From Bacteroidales bacterium (GTDB lineage: Bacteria; Bacteroidota; Bacteroidia; Bacteroidales; P3): a stretch of 19,059 nt of DNA. The stretch lies in contig JAFWOP010000051.1 of assembly GCA_017545365.1 (NCBI GenBank), positions 1-19,059 of the forward strand, given 5' to 3'. The translations under genes and the position numbers were made by a program. Shown in pieces: positions 7,444-13,371 of this stretch; the first letter of the stretch is position 1; each line of letters begins with the position of its first letter. The notes under the pieces are model-generated. The model was not told the origin of the DNA. It searched no databases and saw nothing but the letters and a program-made list of their open reading frames with translations.

Positions 7444-8202
7444 TTAGCCGAGCAGCACGTCCATGACCATCATTAGGACAAAGCCGACGGCGAAGCTGAT
7501 GGTGGAGAGGTTGGTGTGGGTGCCTTGTGCCGTCTCGGGGATTAGTTCTTCGACAACGACATACATCATGGCACCCGCGGCAAAGGCAAGCATATAGGGC
7601 AGCGCAACGCCTAGCACCGAGGCCAATAGCAGGATGGCAACAGCACCTAGTGGTTCGACTACGCCACTGAGCGTGCCGATGAGGAACGACCGCCAGCGCG
7701 AGTTGCCCTCGGCGTGCATGGGCATGGAAATAATGGCGCCCTCGGGAATGTTTTGTATAGCTATACCGATGGAGACCGCTAGGGCGGCAGAAAGAGTCAG
7801 ACCCTGCGCCTCGCCAGCAAAGACCACGCCTACAGCCATACCTTCGGGCAGGTTGTGGATAGTGACGGCGAGGGCGAGCATGGCGGTGCGTGACAGGCGG
7901 GAACGGGGACCTTCAGCCTTGGAGGAGCCGATGTGCAGGTGCGGGGTGAGCTCGTCGATGAGCAGCAGGAAGCCCATGCCTAGCAAAAAGCCCAAGGCGG
8001 CAGGCAGCACATCGCCCGCCTCCATATTGATGGCAGGCAGCAAGAGCGACCAGAAGCTGGCCGCCACCATCACCCCGCTGGCAAAGCCCAGAAGGGTCTT
8101 CTGCAAACGGTCGGGGATGTCGCGACGCATGAAAAAGACGAGCGACGACCCCAGCATGGTGCCAAGCAAAGGCATTATCAGTCCGATGATTACAATAGTC
8201 AT
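7444..8202 (-). CDS. ZIP-family divalent metal transporter (ZupT/GufA-like)
   Basis: A 252-residue inner-membrane protein of about eight helices that would import Zn2+, Fe2+ or another divalent metal. The two metal-site signatures are HNLPEG at residues 116-121 and QNIPEG at 150-155; an E in VVEPLG (E183) is also typical, and a short His-bearing loop PHLH (87-90) precedes them. I chose ATG 8202 (MTIVIIGLIM), although the frame extends to 8253, because a near-consensus promoter at 8223-8253 lies inside that extension and would start transcription near 8215. This yields a protein of usual ZIP length. It is followed by a 240-base gap before the methyltransferase operon, which has its own promoter. 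Metal specificity is not predictable from these motifs. Confidence 0.9.
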   Translation of the reverse strand: MTIVIIGLIMPLLGTMLGSSLVFFMRRDIPDRLQKTLLGFASGVMVAASFWSLLLPAINMEAGDVLPAALGFLLGMGFLLLIDELTPHLHIGSSKAEGPRSRLSRTAMLALAVTIHNLPEGMAVGVVFAGEAQGLTLSAALAVSIGIAIQNIPEGAIISMPMHAEGNSRWRSFLIGTLSGVVEPLGAVAILLLASVLGVALPYMLAFAAGAMMYVVVEELIPETAQGTHTNLSTISFAVGFVLMMVMDVLLG

Positions 8203-8222
8203 AGCGTGTATGTTTATTAATG

Positions 8223-8253
8223 CAAAGATACTACAGGTTGGCAACATCGCCAA
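8223..8253 (-). promoter_or_regulatory. Bacteroidetes-type promoter of the ZIP transporter gene
   Basis: TATCTTTG (8230-8223, minus strand) is an exact TAnnTTTG -7 element. TTG (8253-8251) lies upstream across a 20-base spacer, the same geometry as the promoter at 7256-7287. The predicted start near 8215 leaves a leader of only about 13 bases before ATG 8202, and this decides the start codon of the ZIP gene. Confidence 0.6.
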
Positions 8254-8262
8254 TAGCCATTG

Positions 8263-8859
8263 TTAGGTATTTACATCCTCGACTTCGAAATACTTGCTGA
8301 TTTCCCTCGGCAGCTTCATGTCGAAGTAGGAGATGTTCATCCGGTAGTGTTTGGTATCCGATGTCTCGACTTCCATCTCTCTAAAAGAGCCTTCTAACCT
8401 TATGTAAAGAATATTATCCCACGGAATCTCCACTGCCGTTGGAAGAAGCTTTATCAGAAGTAATTCTCTTTTCAGCAGATGAATACATGTGGTGTGGTCG
8501 GGGACCTCTTCCGCTCCAACAAGCACCAAACCCTTTGGGCCGACGCGTATTTCGGCACGAAGCATCAGGATGTTGTAGCGCAACAGCAACAACACGGTAA
8601 GATACACAAAACCGAGAAATACCCAGAGCCAGAGCATACCATCGCAATCTATGGCGTCATTTATAAGGCCATAGACAAAGACACCAATACATAGCAGGCA
8701 GATGCCAATCATAAACCATGCCCCTCCACGGCCATTGAAGGTGGTGGACTTATTGTAGCCCTTTATCGGCTCGTCGCACAGGCTCCTCCATCCAAGATGG
8801 GAGAGCACCCTTAGAACTGTCCTACGGGTCTGGATGTCTTTCTGTATCTCGTCGAACAT
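8263..8859 (-). CDS. Two-TM membrane protein of unknown function
   Basis: A 198-residue protein that I do not recognise. It has a charged N-terminal cytoplasmic stretch (MFDEIQKDIQTRRTV), two adjacent membrane helices at about residues 47-66 and 75-98, and a C-terminal soluble domain of about 95 residues rich in predicted beta strands (AEIRVGPKGLVLVG, EIPWDNILYIRLEG). Two helices followed by a beta-rich domain with an IPWDNI-type strand is reminiscent of bacterial PH-like domain proteins, but this is only a resemblance. It starts at ATG 8859, nine bases after the nitroreductase stop, so the two are probably co-transcribed. Its stop at 8263 is immediately upstream of the ZIP promoter. Confidence 0.75.
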   Translation of the reverse strand: MFDEIQKDIQTRRTVLRVLSHLGWRSLCDEPIKGYNKSTTFNGRGGAWFMIGICLLCIGVFVYGLINDAIDCDGMLWLWVFLGFVYLTVLLLLRYNILMLRAEIRVGPKGLVLVGAEEVPDHTTCIHLLKRELLLIKLLPTAVEIPWDNILYIRLEGSFREMEVETSDTKHYRMNISYFDMKLPREISKYFEVEDVNT

Positions 8860-8868
8860 GATGGCTGG

Positions 8869-9393
8869 CTATTTTGCCCAGTAGATGTAGTCTGCTTTGC
8901 GGGGCTTGGGTTCAGGAATAGGTTGGTTGGTGTAGCCAAGGGCGAGATGGCCGATGCCGACATAGTCGCCCTCGATACCGAGGTCGCGCAGTATCTGCTT
9001 GCCTTCCTCGCTCTCGAACTCCTCCTTAGCACGGTGTATCCAACAGCTGTTGAGTCCCAACGACTCGGCAGCCAGTATCATGGTTTGCATAACGATAGGG
9101 CCATCGTAGGCGGCATTCTCCGACTTCTTCACCAGCACAATAATCATGCAGGGCGCGCCGTAGAAGGGGTCGCTATCGGCACCCATGACGTAGGCGTTCA
9201 TCTGCGCGATGCGGTCACGCAACAGGCGGTTGGTGACGACGACGATGATGGGATTCTGCATACCACGGCTGGTGGGCGACCAGGTGCCTGCCTCAGCCAC
9301 TTGGCGGAGGAGATCGTCAGTGGGCATTCGGTTGGGGTCGAAGGTGCGGCAGCTGCGACGCTTCATGATGGTTTCGATAACTTGGTTTTCCAT
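8869..9393 (-). CDS. Nitroreductase-family FMN oxidoreductase
   Basis: A 174-residue cytoplasmic flavoprotein. The N-terminal RRSCR (residues 12-16) and SPTSRGMQN (39-47) match the FMN-phosphate and isoalloxazine contact segments of the family, and GHLALGY (148-154) is the typical C-terminal glycine-rich strand. Such enzymes reduce nitroaromatics, quinones or flavins using NAD(P)H; the real substrate is unknown. The start is ATG 9393 (MENQVIETIMKRRS). The frame runs further upstream to 9504, but that stretch overlaps the preceding gene and has no family similarity. The gene lies 13 bases after the stop of the secreted propeller-like protein gene and 9 bases before the two-TM gene. I considered BluB (DMB synthase, same fold) because of the nearby B12 locus, but do not see BluB-specific features. 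Confidence 0.88.
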   Translation of the reverse strand: MENQVIETIMKRRSCRTFDPNRMPTDDLLRQVAEAGTWSPTSRGMQNPIIVVVTNRLLRDRIAQMNAYVMGADSDPFYGAPCMIIVLVKKSENAAYDGPIVMQTMILAAESLGLNSCWIHRAKEEFESEEGKQILRDLGIEGDYVGIGHLALGYTNQPIPEPKPRKADYIYWAK

Positions 9394-9406
9394 ATTGATA
9401 AAGGTT

Positions 9407-10234
9407 TTAACGTCTGAAACGGTAGATTTTGTTCTCTTTGGGGTCGGGGGTGTTGAAGCTGACGTATATCCAACGTCCGCGGACATCCACCCCTTCGGGT
9501 TCAAGACCTATGGGGTTGAGGTCGATGGTGCGCACTTCCTGACCAGTGTCAAGGTCCACGACATGGAGCCAGTAGTTGCCAGGGCTGTCGCCATCGGGCA
9601 GATAGGCATGGCCCTCCTTGATTTTACTCCCTTGCGCCACCTTCACGCAGGTGATGGGTATAGTCCTTATCACATCCGCGTCGGTGAGGTGAACCTCCGT
9701 GGTTTCGGTCGTCACTGAGGGGAGGACGAACTTCTTCAGATACATCATCCCGCCTTTTCTGCCGCCGAAGGCATAAAGGTATCCGCTGTCGGCATCGAGG
9801 CACCAGTCCTGTGCCACGGGGAAACTGGGGCTGTCAAAATAAATGCGTTGCACCGTGGTCGACCCTTGAGTGTCGATGCGGGTGACATGGCATGCCTTGT
9901 CGCCATAGCAGCTGGAGACATACAGCAGCGGCAATGTGGGCGAGGCTCCCGTATCCTTTAAAAACTCAGATGAGAAGGAGGCATTGTTGCAGTGGGTGGC
10001 GTTTCCCTCCAGCTGGAAGGCTGCGATGCACCTCTTCTTTCGTAGGTCCAGCAACAGGCATTGCCCCCCATGACGCAGAGTCACTGCATATCGGCCATAA
10101 ACGGCCAGCCCTTGCATGGGGCCTTTCAACTGAACGCTGTCGTCAACCCAGTCGCCCAGCCGTGCCACGACTGGCCGCTGGCCATAGACAAATATGGGGA
10201 GGAGTGCGAGGGTTAGGAGGATTAATCGTTTCAT
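9407..10234 (-). CDS. Secreted beta-propeller-like protein of unknown function
   Basis: A 275-residue protein with a clear signal peptide (MKRLILLTLALLPIFVYG, cleavage near GQR), so it is exported to the periplasm or beyond. The mature part is beta-rich, with recurring strand-turn patterns (GLAVYGRYAVTLRHGG, PLLYVSSCYGDKACHVTRID, GYLYAFGG, GVDVRGRWIYVSFN) suggestive of a propeller fold like that of TolB/YncE-type proteins. I do not recognise a catalytic motif or a specific family. Upstream, an AT-rich hairpin separates it from the outer-membrane protein genes, so it may have its own promoter, which I could not identify. Downstream, the nitroreductase gene follows after 13 bases. A link to the BtuG propeller nearby is possible but not shown. 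Confidence 0.75.
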   Translation of the reverse strand: MKRLILLTLALLPIFVYGQRPVVARLGDWVDDSVQLKGPMQGLAVYGRYAVTLRHGGQCLLLDLRKKRCIAAFQLEGNATHCNNASFSSEFLKDTGASPTLPLLYVSSCYGDKACHVTRIDTQGSTTVQRIYFDSPSFPVAQDWCLDADSGYLYAFGGRKGGMMYLKKFVLPSVTTETTEVHLTDADVIRTIPITCVKVAQGSKIKEGHAYLPDGDSPGNYWLHVVDLDTGQEVRTIDLNPIGLEPEGVDVRGRWIYVSFNTPDPKENKIYRFRR

Positions 10235-10260
10235 GAATACTCAAGACTATAAAAGAAAAA

Positions 10261-10304
10261 AGTAAAAACTAAAAAGTAGACATCCGCACCTTTTAGTTTT
10301 TACT
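10261..10304 (-). terminator. AT-rich hairpin terminator after the outer-membrane protein genes
   Basis: A perfect 14-bp inverted repeat (AGTAAAAACTAAAA at 10261-10274 with its complement at 10291-10304, 16-base loop). On the minus strand it is followed by a T-rich run (TTTTTTCTTTTA). It lies 21 bases after the stop of the gene at 10325-11203, as expected of a terminator, though its stem is weak in GC. Confidence 0.6.
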
Positions 10305-10324
10305 TTTATACTTTCAACTGCCAC

Positions 10325-11203
10325 TTAGAAGGTATAGTTTATGCCAATCCTCACCCAGTTGTTGCTTGCCGGGTTGAGGGGGGAGATGCCTTTGGCCATA
10401 TAGCCGAGGTTTGTAGTGCTGTTTGTGGTGTTGACGATGGTGCGGTTGGCCAGGGTGGGGGTGCCGGAAGTGAAGATGTATTCGTCGATGATTTCCTTGT
10501 TCTGATGAACGGTCATGTCAAATGAGATGGCCAGCACGTCGAAATAAAGGTCGATGAAGCAGTTGGGGGAGAGCTGCCAGCTCAAGCCAGGGATGATTTT
10601 GGCACCGAGGGAGTGCGAGGAGTCCTGCACATGGTAGGTGGTGTCGATGGTATTGTGCATGTCGAAACAGTACCAGTCTGCAAAGTCGTGGCGTATCGGT
10701 TGGAATACATGGGAATAGTATGCGTTGAATTCCAAAAAGAATGCCACATCGCCTACCTGTATGGCTTCGAAACGCACATAAGGGGCAACCATGAAACTGG
10801 ATTGGTGTTGGGTGAACCAACCTTCATAATCAATATTGGGATTGTTGGGTTTCAGCGGGTTGCGGTATTCGGGAAGGATGTGGTTCTGGTTGAACTCGGA
10901 GGAGGTCATGTCGCTGCGCAGATGGCTGAACGAATAGGATGCCGCGATGCCGAACTGTAGCCGTCCCGTCTGGTAACCGAATTTGAAGCCGAGGGTGAGA
11001 CCCAATGGGTTCTGGTGGGTAAGGGTGTCCATTGGGATGGGGGCGATGGTGTCGGCGCCGCTGGGTGTGTGTCCATAGAAGGTGGCCGAAGGCGTAGTGG
11101 TCCCCAGAGAGTAGGAACCGCCCAGTTGTGCGCTGACCACAAACTGCGCGTTAGCGGTAGCGGCCAGTGTCATAAGGGTTATGATGAGTATTATCTTCTT
11201 CAT
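10325..11203 (-). CDS. Outer-membrane beta-barrel protein, second of a tandem pair
   Basis: A 292-residue protein with a signal peptide (MKKIILIITLMTLAATANAQ) and a mature domain made of alternating amphipathic strands, ending NWVRIGINYTF with the terminal phenylalanine typical of barrels assembled by BamA. It is clearly a paralogue of its upstream neighbour. Shared landmarks are the GFKFGYQTGRLQFGIAASY segment, VAPYVRFEAIQVGDVAFFLE, PGLSWQLSPNCFIDLYFD and the C-terminal strand. The family resembles small porin-like or OmpW/opacity-type barrels whose ligand is usually unknown. It begins 13 bases after the paralogue's stop, so the two are co-transcribed, and a hairpin terminator follows. The large variable regions (about residues 30-65 and 230-275) are where the two copies differ most, consistent with surface loops. 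Confidence 0.82.
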   Translation of the reverse strand: MKKIILIITLMTLAATANAQFVVSAQLGGSYSLGTTTPSATFYGHTPSGADTIAPIPMDTLTHQNPLGLTLGFKFGYQTGRLQFGIAASYSFSHLRSDMTSSEFNQNHILPEYRNPLKPNNPNIDYEGWFTQHQSSFMVAPYVRFEAIQVGDVAFFLEFNAYYSHVFQPIRHDFADWYCFDMHNTIDTTYHVQDSSHSLGAKIIPGLSWQLSPNCFIDLYFDVLAISFDMTVHQNKEIIDEYIFTSGTPTLANRTIVNTTNSTTNLGYMAKGISPLNPASNNWVRIGINYTF

Positions 11204-11216
11204 GATTCAGGAGGTG

Positions 11217-12080
11217 TTAGAATGTGAAGTTGAAACCTACGCGTACCCAGTTGTTCTTTCCCAAGTCGGTAAGCAGGGGCGTTCCCGTGAGGCCGCCGCC
11301 AATGACTGTCTCGTTGGTGATAGTGACGGTCTCGGTGTGGTCGGTTTGTAATTCGCCACCGTTGACAAATCTATGGGTGTAGGCGAAGTCGATTTTGTTG
11401 GTAGTGGTCTTCCTGTATGCAAGCGAGAGGAAGTCGAGGTAGAGGTCAATGGCGCAGTGGTTGCTGAGCTGCCAGCTCAAGCCTGGCACCACGCTCACAC
11501 CCAACGAGGTGGAATTGAGCGGGCGGCTGATGGTGGAGTCGGTCACCGAGGGCAGCGGGATGCCCGCAGGACCTATGTTAATCTCGGTAAAAGTGACTTC
11601 GGGATTCTTGGTCATCGTGTAGAAGGCACTCAGCTCTGCAAAGATGGCCACATCGCCCGCCACCAACAGGTCGTAGCGGAAATAGGGGGCCACGGTGATG
11701 GAGGCCACAGAGGTGGACATCGAACCGGTGGTCACAATAGTGGGGATGCCGTAATTGACCCCTTCGTAAACACCTAAGATAGGGATGAGGGTGGGGTCGA
11801 GGGATTGTATGCCGGTGGTGTACTTATTGTAACTGGCGGCAATGCCGACTTGTGCCTTGCCGAATTTGTAACCGATTTTCAGGCCGCCCGAAAAGTTACT
11901 GTTATCCTCTAGTGGAGTAATCACGGGAGGAATGGTGGAGTCAGCACCCACCACTATTTGTGCTGAGGTACTGTAGTTACTAGAGGTCTTACTTCCTCCA
12001 ATATTGGCACTGATGATAAGTTGTGCGTTGGCTGTAAAAGCGAAGACAGCGAAGGTCAGGATAAGGACTATCTTTTTCAT
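11217..12080 (-). CDS. Outer-membrane beta-barrel protein, first of a tandem pair
   Basis: A 287-residue protein with signal peptide MKKIVLILTFAVFAFTANAQ and a barrel-like mature domain ending NWVRVGFNFTF. It matches its downstream paralogue over KIGYKFGKAQVGIAASY, VAPYFRYDLLVAGDVAIFAE and PGLSWQLSNHCAIDLYLD but has its own Thr/Ser/Pro-rich segments (about residues 30-60 and 225-270) that are probably extracellular loops. Its start at ATG 12080 follows a 33-base AT-rich leader after a strong hairpin. A candidate promoter overlaps that hairpin (12158-12187), so the pair is probably transcribed separately from the cobalamin operon, although read-through cannot be excluded. Function is unassigned. 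The location next to btuG makes a role in outer-membrane uptake imaginable, but nothing in the sequence proves it. Confidence 0.82.
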   Translation of the reverse strand: MKKIVLILTFAVFAFTANAQLIISANIGGSKTSSNYSTSAQIVVGADSTIPPVITPLEDNSNFSGGLKIGYKFGKAQVGIAASYNKYTTGIQSLDPTLIPILGVYEGVNYGIPTIVTTGSMSTSVASITVAPYFRYDLLVAGDVAIFAELSAFYTMTKNPEVTFTEINIGPAGIPLPSVTDSTISRPLNSTSLGVSVVPGLSWQLSNHCAIDLYLDFLSLAYRKTTTNKIDFAYTHRFVNGGELQTDHTETVTITNETVIGGGLTGTPLLTDLGKNNWVRVGFNFTF

Positions 12081-12113
12081 TTATAATTTATTATTGATGT
12101 CTATATAAAAAAG

Positions 12114-12161
12114 TTTGCATGTTCAAACCATGCTTTGAGGGCATGGATTTGAACATGCAAA
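12114..12161 (-). terminator. Strong hairpin terminator of the btuB-btuG operon
   Basis: Arms 12114-12133 and 12141-12161 pair over 20 bp with a single bulged base and a 7-base loop. On the minus strand the hairpin begins 35 bases after the btuG stop and is followed by CTTTTTTATA. This is a classical Rho-independent layout. Confidence 0.75.
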
Positions 12162-12187
12162 AATACAACTTTTTTTTTAATTACAAA
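12158..12187 (-). promoter_or_regulatory. Candidate promoter of the tandem outer-membrane protein genes, overlapping the terminator
   Basis: TATTTTTG (12165-12158, minus strand) matches the TAnnTTTG -7 element exactly, with TTTG (12187-12184) 18 bases upstream. Its last bases are the first bases of the terminator hairpin, so a transcript starting near 12151 would begin inside the arm. The A/T-rich context makes a chance match possible. Confidence 0.35.
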
Positions 12188-12196
12188 GAAACAAGG

Positions 12197-13273
12197 TTAA
12201 AATACCACTTTTGAGGCGTAGACGCCGGCTTCCGCGTGCCAGCGTTCGGCACCATCCTTGCTGAAGCAATACACATCGCTGTTGGAGCCGTAGGCACTGT
12301 TGCAGATGTATATGTCACCGTTGGCCGGATTGACGTTGATGCCATAGGCGTTACTGAGGATGGAACTATATGAAGTAAGAATAGGGGTTTGGTTGCAGTA
12401 GAAGGCGGCGGTGGGGTTCCAGTTGGCATCATAGGTGGTAGCGTAGCCATACAGGTCGTTGCCGTAGAACTCGAAGTTGGTGAGGTTTATGGGGTGTGGG
12501 GTAAAGGTACAAGAGCTGCCGATGTGGAGACCTACAGTCCGTGCCGGTTTGTTGACTTGGTCGTAGTAGTCGCCGGGGCAGTCGATGACCATATCCCCAA
12601 GGCTGTTCCGTTTGATTTTGCAGGGATTGTAGGCGTGGGTCTGACTGGCAGTGTTGATGATGATGGGGAGTTTCATGATTTCGGTAAACGTGGGGAGGTC
12701 TACCACCGACAGGGTGCTGTCGTATACGGCATTGCCATTCTCATCATACTGCCAGCTGTTGCAGATGTACAGCAAGTCGTTACAGAGGCACAGCTGTTCG
12801 GGCTGCATACCGCTCAATGGGCAGGATGCCTCGATGGCATAGGTGGCGGTGTCGATGCGTACCACGCTCCTGTCATAGCAGGTCACATAGATTTTTCCGC
12901 CGTAGCAGGCTATGTAGCGAGGACCACGGTTGCCCATGTCAATCTGCTTGAGGCTTTTCCCGGTAGCAGGGTCGATGACCTCTACTTTGTTGGAGGTGTG
13001 GACGGTGGCGTAGAGCTTGTTGCCGTAATGCACCAGGTCCTGTGCCAGGTCGCCCAGTCCGCGCCCGTTGGCTGCGGAGAACCAGTCGGCTTCGATGGTG
13101 CCGTCCTTGATGTTCAGACGGCTGATTTCGGCGTCGTTGCCACCCCAGGAGCCTTCGTTAAGCACATAGGCGTATGTGCCGTCGTTTGAACTGTTTCCCG
13201 ATTCGGGGTCTTTTTCGCAGCCGACTGTCAGCAACAGCGCGCAGGCTGCAAGAAGGAGAAAGTTTCTTTTCAT
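12197..13273 (-). CDS. btuG: Cobalamin-binding surface lipoprotein BtuG-like (DUF5074/YncE-type propeller)
   Basis: A 358-residue lipoprotein. The signal sequence ends LLTVGC with the lipidated cysteine at residue 19, followed by EKDPES, an acidic stretch like the Bacteroidetes surface-export signal. The mature protein is a beta-propeller with repeated blades (YAYVLNEGSWGGNDAEI, LAQDLVHYGNKLYATVHTSNKVEVIDPATGK as a run, PRYIACYGGKIYVTCYD, DIYICNSAYG). This blade pattern and the opening NEGSWGGNDAE are characteristic of BtuG, which captures corrinoids at the cell surface with very high affinity and passes them to BtuB. The gene is the downstream neighbour of btuB, 98 bases away, across a 9-base tandem repeat, and is closed by a strong terminator. 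Both should be under the upstream cobalamin riboswitch. The unusual richness in Cys (about nine in the mature part) is notable. DUF5074 proteins are not all BtuG, but the context supports this call. Confidence 0.85.
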   Translation of the reverse strand: MKRNFLLLAACALLLTVGCEKDPESGNSSNDGTYAYVLNEGSWGGNDAEISRLNIKDGTIEADWFSAANGRGLGDLAQDLVHYGNKLYATVHTSNKVEVIDPATGKSLKQIDMGNRGPRYIACYGGKIYVTCYDRSVVRIDTATYAIEASCPLSGMQPEQLCLCNDLLYICNSWQYDENGNAVYDSTLSVVDLPTFTEIMKLPIIINTASQTHAYNPCKIKRNSLGDMVIDCPGDYYDQVNKPARTVGLHIGSSCTFTPHPINLTNFEFYGNDLYGYATTYDANWNPTAAFYCNQTPILTSYSSILSNAYGINVNPANGDIYICNSAYGSNSDVYCFSKDGAERWHAEAGVYASKVVF

Positions 13274-13311
13274 AGTATATAGTATTAGTTGTTAAAGTAT
13301 TCTTTTTTCTT

Positions 13312-13365
13312 CTAGTAATCCTAGTAATTCTAGTATAACTAGTAATACTAGTAGTACTAGTGATT
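13312..13365. repeat. Six tandem 9-base CTAGTnnnn repeats between btuB and btuG
   Basis: Six consecutive 9-base units, each beginning CTAGT: CTAGTAATC, CTAGTAATT, CTAGTATAA, CTAGTAATA, CTAGTAGTA and CTAGTGATT. The core holds ACTAGT palindromes. The array ends six bases short of the btuB stop codon and lies in the btuB-btuG intergenic region, so it would be in the mRNA. CTAG is normally one of the rarer tetranucleotides in bacterial DNA, so six copies in 54 bases stand out. Function unknown. Confidence 0.85.
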
Positions 13366-13371
13366 CTCTTG

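Noticed and set aside
8869..9393. Nitroreductase gene as BluB (lower-ligand synthesis for B12)
   Set aside because: It has the same fold and a nearby B12 locus, but the sequence has generic nitroreductase motifs, no BluB hallmark that I can recognise, and it is not directly joined to the riboswitch operon.
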